64,000 nt of DNA from Natronomonas marina (GTDB lineage Archaea; Halobacteriota; Halobacteria; Halobacteriales; Haloarculaceae): NCBI RefSeq assembly GCF_024298905.1, contig NZ_CP101154.1:372001-436000 (forward strand), written 5' to 3'. The position numbers and the translations under genes are program-made. Shown here piece after piece: positions 16,280-24,391 of the stretch. Every line of letters begins with the position of its first letter. Within the stretch, counting starts at the first letter, position 1. The notes below the pieces were generated by a model, which made no database searches, was not told the origin of the DNA, and saw only the letters and a list, made by a program, of their open reading frames with translations.

Positions 16280-16720
16280 ATGGCCGAATCCCGATCCGTG
16301 CGCCGCCCCCGGACCGACGGGGGCGAAACCGACGGGGACGACGCCGCTACCGACACCGACCAGGACGACGAGGAGTGGGTCCCCCTCGAGGGTCTCTCCC
16401 AGGAGGGCCTGCTGCTGCTTTTCGCCGGGCTAGCGGCCGGGATGGCGTCGCTGACCGCGCTCAGCCGGGGCCAGCCCCAGCCGGTCGTCGTCTTCGGTGC
16501 GGCCGCCGGGGTCGTCGCAATCGCACTCTTCGCCGTCGACCTCCTCTCGGGATACGCTCCCGACCTGTGGGCCCACCTCCTGGTCGGCGGCGGGGCCCTG
16601 CTTGCGGCCGGCTTCGCCGTCCCCGGCCGCCACTACGTCAACGCCGCGACGTTCGGTGTGGCCGCCGCGCTCGTGCTCTGGCGGGTCGTCGACGTCGAGA
16701 TACTGGGCGCCGACCGGTAG
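16280..16720 (+). CDS. Four-helix membrane protein with acidic N-terminus
   Basis: A 146-residue protein. Residues 1-40 are hydrophilic and acidic (DGDDAATDTDQDDEEWVPLE). Four hydrophobic segments follow (LLLLFAGLAAGMASLTAL; VVVFGAAAGVVAIALFAVDL; LWAHLLVGGGALLAAGFAVP; AATFGVAAALVLWRVVDVEI). I recognise no family and see no conserved polar residues in the membrane part. It follows the ArlD-like gene on the same strand after 67 bp. Its stop is followed at once by the promoter of the repeated element at 16722. Confidence 0.55.
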   Translation: MAESRSVRRPRTDGGETDGDDAATDTDQDDEEWVPLEGLSQEGLLLLFAGLAAGMASLTALSRGQPQPVVVFGAAAGVVAIALFAVDLLSGYAPDLWAHLLVGGGALLAAGFAVPGRHYVNAATFGVAAALVLWRVVDVEILGADR

Positions 16721-16721
16721 A

Positions 16722-16838
16722 CCGACGATTTATATACGGAGACGGAGCCAGACGGCGCGTGACCTGAGGTCTGCCGGCGAGCGGTCGTGGCTGGAGCGCG
16801 GAGCGCCGCCGCCGGCATCGTCACGCTCCGCCTGCTCG
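16722..16838 (+). ncRNA. Candidate small RNA, copy A of a two-copy structured element
   Basis: It starts with a strong TATA element TTTATATAC (16729-16737). The following block 16748-16817 matches the minus strand at 43435-43549 at 58 of 70 positions by hand count, and both copies end CGCCTGCTCG. Within the block an 8-bp stem TGCCGGCG/CGCCGGCA can form; in copy B the pairing is shifted to GCCGGCGG/CCGCCGGC, keeping 8 pairs. No open reading frame is shared and no plus-strand gene follows, since sufS lies opposite. This suggests an independent transcript of roughly 80-100 nt. No known RNA family is recognised. Confidence 0.5.
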
Positions 16839-16880
16839 ATTTCCCGCCCCACGAGAACCGTCGCGGCCACTGTGGGGGAG

Positions 16881-18122
16881 CTACGCGAACAGTTGCCGGG
16901 CGTCGTCGACGGCCTCGACCAGCCGGTCGACCTCGCTCTTCGTGTTGTAGATGTAGAAGGAGGCCCGCGCGGAGGCCGCCGTCCCGAGGACGTCGTGCAG
17001 CGGCTGGGTGCAGTGGTCGCCGGCACGAATGGCCACCGCCGAGTCGTTGAGGATGGACGAGAGGTCGTGGGCGTGGACGCCGTCGAGGTTGAACGCGACC
17101 AGGCCGCCGCGGTCGTCGCCCGGCGGCCCGTACACCTCGACGTCGTCCTGTTCGGTCAGCCTGTCGTAGGCGTACTCGGCGAGTTCGGCCTCGTGGCGCT
17201 CGACGTTCTCCATGCCGACGTCGTCGAGGTAGTCGCAGGCCTCCGCCAGGGCGATGCCCTGGCTGATCGGCGGCGTCCCGGCCTCGAACTTCCAGGGAAG
17301 TTCGTTCCAGGTCGCGTCCTCGAAGGTGACCTTCAGGATCATCTCGCCGCCGTAGAGGTACGGCTCCATCCCCTCCAGCAGGTGCTGCTTGCCGTAGAGG
17401 ACGCCGATACCCGTCGGGCCGCACATCTTGTGGCCGGAGAAGGCCAGGAAGTCGGCGTCCAATTGCTCGACGTCCACGGGCCGGTTCGGAACCGACTGGG
17501 CGGCGTCGACGAACATGTAGGCGCCGTGGTCGTGGGCGATGTCGGCCAGCTCGCCGACGGGGTTGATGGTGCCGAGCGTGTTCGAGACGTGGACCGTCGA
17601 CACCATCGCGGTGTCGTCGGTTATCAGTTCGCGGGCGGCCTCCATGTCCAGTCGCCCCTCGTCGGTGATGGGGATGTACCGGCAGTCGGCGCCGGTCCGC
17701 TTGGCTATCTGCTGCCAGGTCACGAGCGAGGCGTGGTGCTCCATCTCCGTCAGCACCACCTCGTCGCCGGGACCGAGTTCGTTCAGGCCCCAGGCGTAGG
17801 CGACGAGGTTCATCGACTCGGTGGTGTTCTTGGTGAAGATTATCTCCTCGCGGCCGCCGGAGGCACCGACGAACTCCGCGACCCGGTCGTGGGCCTCCTC
17901 GTAGGCGACGGAGGCCTCCTGGCTCAACTGGTGGATGCCCCGGTGGACGTTGGCGTTGTACTCGCGGTAGTACTCGGCGATGGTCTCGACGACGGGCTCG
18001 GGCGTCTGCGTCGTCGCCGCGTTGTCGAGGTAGACGATCTGTGACCCCTCGAACTCCCGCTCGAGGATGGGAAAGTCAGCCCGGATGGACTCGACGTCGA
18101 GCGGCTCGGCGTGCTGGCTCAT
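16881..18122 (-). CDS. sufS: Cysteine desulfurase, SufS type
   Basis: Pyridoxal-phosphate enzyme that removes sulfur from cysteine and passes it to scaffolds such as the IscU/SufU protein at 2967. Its 413 residues match the SufS/CsdB group. YLDNAATTQTP opens the fold, MEHHASLVTWQ carries the cofactor-stacking His, Lys232 in AFSGHKMCGPTG forms the Schiff base, and Cys371 in RAGDHCTQP is the catalytic persulfide cysteine on the short SufS-type loop. The enzyme has no suf neighbours here; sufBCD must be elsewhere. The minus-strand start ATG lies 91 bp from the next gene's stop. Confidence 0.92.
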   Translation of the reverse strand: MSQHAEPLDVESIRADFPILEREFEGSQIVYLDNAATTQTPEPVVETIAEYYREYNANVHRGIHQLSQEASVAYEEAHDRVAEFVGASGGREEIIFTKNTTESMNLVAYAWGLNELGPGDEVVLTEMEHHASLVTWQQIAKRTGADCRYIPITDEGRLDMEAARELITDDTAMVSTVHVSNTLGTINPVGELADIAHDHGAYMFVDAAQSVPNRPVDVEQLDADFLAFSGHKMCGPTGIGVLYGKQHLLEGMEPYLYGGEMILKVTFEDATWNELPWKFEAGTPPISQGIALAEACDYLDDVGMENVERHEAELAEYAYDRLTEQDDVEVYGPPGDDRGGLVAFNLDGVHAHDLSSILNDSAVAIRAGDHCTQPLHDVLGTAASARASFYIYNTKSEVDRLVEAVDDARQLFA

Positions 18123-18213
18123 TACCTCTCGATAGCGGACGGAGGCTGGTTACTCCTTCGGTCCCGGACCCCTCCCGTGGAACCGGTGGCGGTTACGTTC
18201 GGGGTGCGGGCGC

Positions 18214-19317
18214 TCACTCGGCGTCCTCGAGTACCTCGTCGGGAATCTCGATGCCGAGCCCCGGTCCCTCCGGCGGGCGAATCGTGCCGTCGTCGTGCTC
18301 GAAGCCGTCTTCGAGCATGAACGACCAGACGTCCGGGGTCCACGGCGGCTCCATCGGGTACTCACACCACGGGCTGCCGGCGGCGGTCATGGCGTGGAGG
18401 TTCGCCGCGAAGCCGACGGCGTTCGTCCAGGTGTGGGGGACGAACCGGAGGCCGTGAGCCTGGCCCATCCGGGCGACGTCGACGGCCCCCCGGATGCCGG
18501 TCGCCAGCGCCGCGTCCGGCTGGAGGACGTCCAGCGAGCCGTACTCGACGAACTCCCGGAAGTGGTGGGTGCCGTTGTTGAACTCGCCGCCGGCGATGTC
18601 GACGTCGACGGCGTCCCGGAGGCGGGCGTATCCCTCGTAGTCGTGGCGGTGCAGCGGCTCCTCGAGCCACGCGACGCCGCCGACGTCTTCGAGTCCGCGG
18701 GCGAACTCCAGGGCCTCGGAGAAGGACCACTCGACCGGGTCCTCCATCACCCGGACCGCCCACCCCTTGTTCGCGTCGACCATCAGCGTCAACTCGGGGA
18801 ACGCCTCCCGCACTCGCCGGACGGTCTCGATGTGGTCGAGTTCGGTGACGCGGAGTTTGACCGCCTCGAATCCCTCGTCGACGCGCTCCTCGACGTAGTC
18901 GATGCGGTCGTCGGCGTCCATCAACTCGCCCGTCGAGGCGTAGACCGGGATGTCGCGGGCCTCGGCGCCGAACAGTTCGTACACCGGCTTGCCGGCGTCC
19001 TTGCCGATGATGTCCCACAGCGCCATCTCGACGTGCCAGGGCCGCGGGCCGACGAGGTTGACGGTCTCGAGTTTGCCGAGGATCCCCTCGACGTTGTGGG
19101 GGTTCTCGCCGGTCAAAAACAGTTCCAGCGGCGTCTCGTACTCGAGACCGCCGGCGAAGGAGGGCGAGGCGCCGTAGCCGGTGATGCCCTCGTCGGTCTC
19201 GATCTCGAACAGTTCGAGTTCGTGGGTCGCCTGCGGATACCCCGGAATCCAGGTGGGGTAGAACGGTTCCTCGAGGGCGTGTTCGAGGTGGTACTGGTTG
19301 ACGCCGGTTATCTGCAT
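18214..19317 (-). CDS. Enolase-superfamily enzyme (mandelate racemase / muconate lactonizing type)
   Basis: A 367-residue member of the enolase superfamily: an N-terminal alpha+beta capping domain (to about residue 115), then a modified TIM barrel. Metal-binding acids are visible at the ends of strands in LMVDANKGW, VAWLEEPLHRHD and IAGGEFNNGT. The acid-base region reads AVKLRV, with Arg in place of the second Lys of the KxK pair, and FVPHTWTNAV supplies a His late in the barrel as in the mandelate racemase branch. These point to proton abstraction from a sugar acid or similar carboxylate, but the substrate cannot be read off. No sugar-catabolic neighbours are present. Confidence 0.8.
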   Translation of the reverse strand: MQITGVNQYHLEHALEEPFYPTWIPGYPQATHELELFEIETDEGITGYGASPSFAGGLEYETPLELFLTGENPHNVEGILGKLETVNLVGPRPWHVEMALWDIIGKDAGKPVYELFGAEARDIPVYASTGELMDADDRIDYVEERVDEGFEAVKLRVTELDHIETVRRVREAFPELTLMVDANKGWAVRVMEDPVEWSFSEALEFARGLEDVGGVAWLEEPLHRHDYEGYARLRDAVDVDIAGGEFNNGTHHFREFVEYGSLDVLQPDAALATGIRGAVDVARMGQAHGLRFVPHTWTNAVGFAANLHAMTAAGSPWCEYPMEPPWTPDVWSFMLEDGFEHDDGTIRPPEGPGLGIEIPDEVLEDAE

Positions 19318-19360
19318 AGCGGCGAGGCGTGCGCCGTCCGCTTGAAAGTTGGCCCGGCGG

Positions 19361-21049
19361 TCACTCGAACGGCGAGCCGCCCGAGACCGCTCCCAGTCCG
19401 ATGCCGTCGAACGGCTGAGGGTCGGTCTGGATACCGCCGAACTCGAAGCGTGCGCCGCCGTCGGCGGCGTCGGTAACCGACACCTCCCAGCCGTGGGCGA
19501 CGGTGATGCTTCTGACGACCGGCAGCCCCAGTCCGGTGCCGCCGTGCGTCGAGTAGCCGTACTCGAAGACCTCGGCGCGGTCCTCGGTCGGGATCCCGGT
19601 TCCGTCGTCGGCGACGAAGAAACCGTCCGGACGCGTCCCGACCTCGACGGTCACGTCGTCGCCGCCATGAGTGACGGCATTGATGAAGAGGTTCTCCAGA
19701 AGCTGATTGAACCGGCTCTCGTCGGCCAGCAGTCGCTCGTCGCCGACGACCTCCAGTGTGGCGCCGCCGGTGTTGACCTCGTTCCAGGCGCGTTCGGCGG
19801 CCGCGGCCAGCGAGACGGGCGCCGTCTCCTCGACGACGCGACCCTCGTGACCCAGCGTCAGCAGGTCGTCGATGAGCGTCTCGATGCGGTCCGTGGCCGG
19901 ATCGACGTCATCGAGGTGGGAGACGTCGCCGGTCTCGCGTGCGAGCCGGGTGTACCCCGTGATGGCGTTCAGCGGGTTCCGAAGATCGTGGGCCGCGATG
20001 CGGGTGAACTGTTCGAGGCGGCGGTTCTGCTCGCGCAACTGGCGCTGTCTGCGGACCTGTTCGGTGAGATCGGAGGCCAGCAGGACCGCACCGTCGCCGT
20101 CGAGTTCCACCTCGCGGAGCCGGAACCATCGCTCGGTCCCGTCGAGAGTGATCGCGCTCGGCTCCGCCTCGGCGTTCAGGAGTGGATCGGGAACCACCGA
20201 CGATACCGGCGCTCCGAGCGGGTCGTCGACGATCGTGAGCCGTCTGGCGGCCGGGTTGAGGTCGACGAGTTCGCCCGTGCGGCTCACGACGAACACCGCG
20301 TCGTCGATGGCGTCGACGACCGCCGAGCGGGCGACGGGGGTCAGGTTCGTGACGCCGGTGCCGAACACCGCGTACGCCAGCAGGATGCCGCCGAACGCGA
20401 ACCCGACGGGAGTCGGATCGACGGGAAAGGAGGGCCCGAACCGGAAGAGGTAGACGACGTTCGTCGCCCATGGAACCATCGTCCCGCCGAGGATGGCCGC
20501 GGACTGGCGGCGGTACTCCCGGTGGCTCTCGAGGGCGAACCACACGAGCAGGAGTGTTCCGGCGACCAGCAGGAGGTAACTGTAGGCGGCGTGAACGTAG
20601 AACAGCGGTCCCGAGGTCGCAACGAGTACCTCGCCGTTCCCGAACGGGACCGACCGAACCCCGACGAAAAAGAGGCCGTGTGTCGGGTTCGTCGCCAGTG
20701 CGGAAACCGTCCCCGCGGGAACGACGAAGAGCGCGGCGACCCGGCGGCGGGAGAGGGAGATGTCGCGGTTCGTGTAGTGGGCCACGAAGCGGAAGAACAG
20801 CACCGGGGTGGTCGCAACGCCCAGATACATCACGACCGTGAGGAGGTGCCAGCCGGCACGGGTCGGCACGAGCAGGCGCCCGAAGGCCCCGAGCGACCAC
20901 AGCAGGAGTCCGACCATCACCGCGCCGAACGAGCGGGCGACGCGGTTGTCCCGCCGGGCCAGGCCGTACGTGGCCATGCTCGCGGTGAGAACTGTGGCGG
21001 CGGCGTAGCCGGCCCACAGCAGAAACGTCGTCGCCGACGACGATACCAT
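19361..21049 (-). CDS. Membrane sensor histidine kinase with 7TM N-terminus and PAS domain
   Basis: A 562-residue kinase. Residues 1-235 contain seven hydrophobic helices, matching the 7TM sensor region common in haloarchaeal kinases. Residues about 240-335 form a PAS-like domain (VVDAIDDAVFVVSRTGELVD). The dimerisation helix carries the phospho-acceptor His354 in AAHDLRNPLNAITGYTRLA. The ATPase domain has the N box LLENLFINAVTHGG, G1 FVADDGTGIP and G2 HGGTGLGLPVVRSI. No response regulator lies next to it, so it is an orphan kinase. The ligand could be membrane-soluble or light-related, but no retinal lysine is evident. Confidence 0.9.
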   Translation of the reverse strand: MVSSSATTFLLWAGYAAATVLTASMATYGLARRDNRVARSFGAVMVGLLLWSLGAFGRLLVPTRAGWHLLTVVMYLGVATTPVLFFRFVAHYTNRDISLSRRRVAALFVVPAGTVSALATNPTHGLFFVGVRSVPFGNGEVLVATSGPLFYVHAAYSYLLLVAGTLLLVWFALESHREYRRQSAAILGGTMVPWATNVVYLFRFGPSFPVDPTPVGFAFGGILLAYAVFGTGVTNLTPVARSAVVDAIDDAVFVVSRTGELVDLNPAARRLTIVDDPLGAPVSSVVPDPLLNAEAEPSAITLDGTERWFRLREVELDGDGAVLLASDLTEQVRRQRQLREQNRRLEQFTRIAAHDLRNPLNAITGYTRLARETGDVSHLDDVDPATDRIETLIDDLLTLGHEGRVVEETAPVSLAAAAERAWNEVNTGGATLEVVGDERLLADESRFNQLLENLFINAVTHGGDDVTVEVGTRPDGFFVADDGTGIPTEDRAEVFEYGYSTHGGTGLGLPVVRSITVAHGWEVSVTDAADGGARFEFGGIQTDPQPFDGIGLGAVSGGSPFE

Positions 21050-21149
21050 TCGGTGATTGACACGGTGCCGCTTCGGATAATACTACCGGGCAGTTCGGCT
21101 ATCGTCGTACGTTTCCGGATTCGGCGGCGTCGACGGCCGCCCCCGCCCG

Positions 21150-21443
21150 TTACATCCGGAGGTACTGGGCGTGGACGGTCCCCTCGAACTCGAGGACGTT
21201 GGCCTCCTCGACGAAGCCGTGTTCGACGGCGACCCCGACGGCGTCGTGGCCGACGAGGTTCGCAACCGTCGCCTTCGAGAGGCTGGCGACGACCTCCTCG
21301 GGGGTCGCCTCCTCGCCGTCGTAGAACTCCGGCTCGACGGTCAGCGACACCTCGCCGTTCTCGAAGGTGTCCCCGAGGACATCCGCGTCGCAGACGGAGA
21401 CGAGCAGCCCCTCCTGTGTCGACCGCTCGCACAGCAGCATCAT
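21150..21443 (-). CDS. DUF424 family protein
   Basis: A 97-residue protein matching the archaeal DUF424 family, with features such as LVSVCDADVLGDTFENGEVSL, VVASLSKATVANLVGHDAVG and a final FEGTVHAQYL. The family is of unknown function and is often near translation or RNA genes in archaea. The start codon overlaps the stop of the TPR gene by ATGA; the Met at 21443 is therefore preferred over an adjacent Met at 21440. No catalytic motif is visible. Confidence 0.82.
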   Translation of the reverse strand: MMLLCERSTQEGLLVSVCDADVLGDTFENGEVSLTVEPEFYDGEEATPEEVVASLSKATVANLVGHDAVGVAVEHGFVEEANVLEFEGTVHAQYLRM

Positions 21444-22186
21444 CGCTGGCGCTCTTCGACCATCCGCTCTTCGGCCTGCTGTCGCAGTTCCTCGGCCTCG
21501 TCGGCGACCTCCTCGGCGCGGTCGTCCTCGCCCATCTCCTCCAGCGCGCGGGCCTTCTCCTCGAGGACGTCGGGGCTGCGGTGGCCGAGTCGGAGCGCGT
21601 TGTCGAAACAGGAGACGGCGTCCTCGGCGAGTCCCCGCTCCAGGAGGAAGAAGCCGCGGTTGTACCAGCCCTGCGGGAACCGGGGATCGAGTTCGACGGC
21701 CCGCTCGGCGTGCTCCAGCGCCTGCTCGCTTTGCCCGGCCTTCCACAGCGCGTAGGCGAGATTGGTCTCCGCCGAAGCAGCGTGTTCGGAGTCGTCGTCG
21801 ATTGCGAGCGCCTCCCGGTAGGCGTCGATGGCCCGCTGGAACTCCTGCAGTTCGGCGTGTGCGGCGCCCTTGTTCACCCACGCCTCCTGCTCGATGCCGT
21901 CGTCGTCGGTGAACTGCGCGGCACGCTCGAAGGTGTCGGTGGCCTGTTCGTGGCGGTTGATACGCATGTAGTCGAGCCCCACGTCGAGCAGTTCCTCGGC
22001 GTCGACCTGATCGGCCGGGATCTGCTCGCGGTCGAGGGTGTCGGCGACGACCCGGGAGTCGACGGGGTCGACCTGGTCGGGGTCGACGTCCAGCGACGGC
22101 GGGTCGATGTCGAAGCCCTCGTACGGCTCGCCGAACCCCTGCCCCTCGGAGAACTCGTGGGGTTCGTCGCGCTCGTCGTCTGTCAT
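21440..22186 (-). CDS. Tetratricopeptide-repeat protein
   Basis: A 248-residue cytoplasmic protein. After an acidic, proline-containing N-terminus of about 60 residues it has at least four TPR units, for example LDVGLDYMRINRHEQATDTF, WVNKGAAHAELQEFQRAIDA, NLAYALWKAGQSEQALEHAE and GWYNRGFFLLERGLAEDAVS, followed by a charged helix that ends in EERMVEERQR. TPR arrays bind partner proteins. The stop overlaps the DUF424 start, so the two proteins are likely made together and may interact. No enzymatic domain is seen. Confidence 0.85.
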   Translation of the reverse strand: MTDDERDEPHEFSEGQGFGEPYEGFDIDPPSLDVDPDQVDPVDSRVVADTLDREQIPADQVDAEELLDVGLDYMRINRHEQATDTFERAAQFTDDDGIEQEAWVNKGAAHAELQEFQRAIDAYREALAIDDDSEHAASAETNLAYALWKAGQSEQALEHAERAVELDPRFPQGWYNRGFFLLERGLAEDAVSCFDNALRLGHRSPDVLEEKARALEEMGEDDRAEEVADEAEELRQQAEERMVEERQR

Positions 22187-22286
22187 ACGCCGAGGTTGGC
22201 CGCGAATGCGGGTAAGAGTTGCGACCCCACCCGGCGGCGGGCGATCGTGACCTCCGGTCCGGGGCCGGACGGGGTCGCCGACGCCG

Positions 22287-23468
22287 TCAGTCCAGCGATG
22301 TCGGCGTCCGCGACTGCTCGCCGTACTCGACGAGCGCCTCGAGTTCGTCCTCGGTCCCCTGGTTGGTCTGCCAGATGAACTCCTCGGCACGGATCGCCGC
22401 CGACTGCACGTCGTCGATGCGGGGAATGTCCGTCACGCCGGAGAAGACGACGACCGCAGCGACCCGGTCCTCGCCGGGCAGCGGGTAGTCGCCCGCCCGG
22501 ACCTCCAGGCAGTCGGCGGTCTCTTCGAGCCAGCTTCGGGCCTGCTCGATGCCCTTGCGGTCGAGTTTCTCGGGCGGTCCGGAGACGACCAACAGCGCCC
22601 GTTTCGTGCTCTCGATCCCACAGGGGACGGTGAGCTGACCGAGGGTCGCCCGGCGGACGAGCGAGCTGATGCGTTCCGCGGAGCCGCCGTTCGCTGCGAT
22701 GTCCGGCTCCTCGTCGGTGAAGCGGTCGAAGAAGCCGCCGGTGTCGTCCTCGACCGACTCCGATGCGTAGCCCACGCTCGTGATGCCGCGGTCGCCGAAC
22801 GTGTTGATGATCTCGGAGGCGTCGACGACGGATTCGGCGACGGTGTCGCCGAGGGCGTCCACCTCGCCGGCCGAGAGTAGCGCACCGAACCGGGTGACGA
22901 TCTCGTCGTTGATGGCGGCGTACCCCTCGGCGAGGCTCTCGCCGGTCGTCTTGAACGCGTCGTTGTCGAACAGCAGCAGGTTGTCGACGCTGTCGACGAA
23001 CTTCTCCAGGGAGTCGGCCGCGTTCCGGTTGTAGATCCCGCCCTCGCTCTCGGCGGGCAGGATACCGAGTCCGTAGACCGGTTTGGCGTAGATCCGCTGG
23101 AGGTAGTCCGCCAGCACCGGACTCCCGCCGCTGCCGGTGCCGCCGCCGAGCCCCGCGAGGATGAGGAAGGCGTCGACCTCGCTCGTCGAGCCGTTCTCTA
23201 TCGCCGTCTGTATCTCCCCGAGGTCCGTCTCCGTACACTCCCGCCCGAGGTCCGGTTCCGTCCCCGCACCGTGGCCGTTGACCACGGTCTGTCCGATGAG
23301 GACGCGGTTGTGTTTGGGGACGTGCTCGAGGGACATCAGGTCGGCCTTCGCGGAGTTGACCGCGACTGGCTGGTCGATGACGCCGGTACCTCTGTTCGTG
23401 TCGTATTCCAGGAAGCGGTCGAGGATCTTCCCGCCCGCTTGCCCGAAGCCGATTACTGCGAGTTTCAT
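22287..23468 (-). CDS. cetZ: CetZ family tubulin-like GTPase
   Basis: Haloarchaeal FtsZ/tubulin-superfamily cytoskeletal protein that controls cell shape rather than division. At 393 residues it is the normal CetZ length. The N-terminus KLAVIGFGQAGGKILDRFLE contacts nucleotide, the tubulin signature GGGTGSGG is at residues 108-115, and GLGILPAESEGGIYNRNAAD and NTFGDRGITSVGYA follow as in CetZ. The Met at 23468 starts the first strand, with no N-terminal extension as in FtsZ1/2. The paralog (CetZ1, 2 or other) cannot be assigned here. Its promoter (23547-23582) holds several CGAAAC/GGTTTC repeats. Confidence 0.92.
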   Translation of the reverse strand: MKLAVIGFGQAGGKILDRFLEYDTNRGTGVIDQPVAVNSAKADLMSLEHVPKHNRVLIGQTVVNGHGAGTEPDLGRECTETDLGEIQTAIENGSTSEVDAFLILAGLGGGTGSGGSPVLADYLQRIYAKPVYGLGILPAESEGGIYNRNAADSLEKFVDSVDNLLLFDNDAFKTTGESLAEGYAAINDEIVTRFGALLSAGEVDALGDTVAESVVDASEIINTFGDRGITSVGYASESVEDDTGGFFDRFTDEEPDIAANGGSAERISSLVRRATLGQLTVPCGIESTKRALLVVSGPPEKLDRKGIEQARSWLEETADCLEVRAGDYPLPGEDRVAAVVVFSGVTDIPRIDDVQSAAIRAEEFIWQTNQGTEDELEALVEYGEQSRTPTSLD

Positions 23469-23546
23469 GGTTCGTTCTCCCGGGACACTCCAGCGCGGTC
23501 CGCCCCGCCGACGCCCCGAGCGTGCCAACCGCTCGGTCCCGATAGG

Positions 23547-23582
23547 TATTTAAACCGGTTTCAGTTTCGGTAAACGAAACCG
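23547..23582 (-). promoter_or_regulatory. cetZ promoter with TATA and GGTTTC/GAAACC palindromes
   Basis: On the minus strand a TTTAAATA box (23547-23554) is preceded by CGGTTTC (23576-23582 as GAAACCG on plus) and GAAACCG (23556-23562 as CGGTTTC on plus), 7-bp arms that form an inverted repeat, with a further CGAAAC between them. CGAAAC-type sequence upstream of TATA resembles a haloarchaeal BRE, but the symmetrical arrangement also suits a regulator site. Confidence 0.5.
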
Positions 23583-23635
23583 AGCACGACCACCGGCGGC
23601 GCGGGAACTTTGTCGACGCCGGTCCCACCTAGCGT

Positions 23636-24184
23636 ATGCGACTGTTCGTTAGCGTCGACCTCGAGGGCCTCGACGGGGCGGTGGCCGACGCACAGGAACC
23701 GTTCCGCGGCCTGCCGGGACTGAACCCCACCGACCCCGCGACGGCCCACGTAACGATGAAGTTCCTCGGGGAGGGCGACCACGACCTCGGGGCGCTGTCG
23801 GCCGCCATCGAGCGGGCCGTCGACTCGGCGGGTGTCGATCCCTTCGAGGCGCGCTTCGAGGGGCTCGGGGTCTTCCCCTCGATGGACTACATCAGCGTCG
23901 TCTGGCTCGGCGTCGCCGAGGGCAGCGAGGAGTTGACTGCGCTCCACGAGACGCTGGAGGACGAGACGACCGCCATCGGCTACGAGCCCGAATCCCACGA
24001 GTTCACGCCCCACGTCACGCTGGCGCGGATGGACAACGCCGCCGCGAAGGACGAGGTCCAGCGGGCGGTCCGCGAGCGCGACCCCGAGGTCGGGTCCCTC
24101 GGCGTCGAGGAACTCCGGCTCACGGAGAGCACGCTGACGCCCGACGGCCCCGAGTACGAGACGGTCGCGGCGTTCGAGCTCTGA
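23636..24184 (+). CDS. thpR: RNA 2',3'-cyclic 3'-phosphodiesterase (2H family, LigT/ThpR)
   Basis: A 182-residue 2H phosphoesterase that opens 2',3'-cyclic phosphates in RNA or tRNA fragments. Both HxT motifs are present: HVTMKFLGE (His38, Thr40) and HVTLARM (near residue 126). MRLFVSVDLEGLDG is the usual N-terminus, with Ser-Val-Asp in place of the Ala-Ile-Asp seen in bacteria. Length matches the family. The ATG has no clear Shine-Dalgarno and lies divergent from cetZ in a 167-bp gap. It is probably monocistronic. Confidence 0.9.
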   Translation: MRLFVSVDLEGLDGAVADAQEPFRGLPGLNPTDPATAHVTMKFLGEGDHDLGALSAAIERAVDSAGVDPFEARFEGLGVFPSMDYISVVWLGVAEGSEELTALHETLEDETTAIGYEPESHEFTPHVTLARMDNAAAKDEVQRAVRERDPEVGSLGVEELRLTESTLTPDGPEYETVAAFEL

Positions 24185-24304
24185 CCGGCGACCGCCGCCG
24201 CTCGCGGCTGTGGTACGTCGTCGCAATACCGGCGAAATATCGGGTACAACCCCGGGTATTATGCGAGTCACGTTTGCTAACCAGATAGCGCACGGAGGGG
24301 AGCC

Positions 24305-24391
24305 ATGACAGACGAAGACACCACCTGGGACCGGACTGGGGTCGCCTTCCCGACCCGCAATCGCCGTCCGGCCAACGGGCACGACCGATGA
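24305..24391 (+). CDS. 28-residue open frame opening the transhydrogenase operon
   Basis: A short frame (MTDEDTTWDRTGVAFP and following) with a strong GGAGG Shine-Dalgarno six bases before its ATG. Its stop overlaps the ATG of pntAA as ATGA. That ribosome site cannot serve pntAA itself because it is about 90 bases away, so the small frame is probably translated and couples to pntAA. The peptide is hydrophilic with basic C-terminal residues and no known motif. It may be a leader peptide or a genuine microprotein. Confidence 0.5.
   Translation: MTDEDTTWDRTGVAFPTRNRRPANGHDR

Noticed and set aside
19349-22378. 1009-codon plus-strand open frame opposite the histidine kinase and TPR genes
   Set aside because: It is a shadow of three real minus-strand genes; composition is unlike a protein and no domain is visible.
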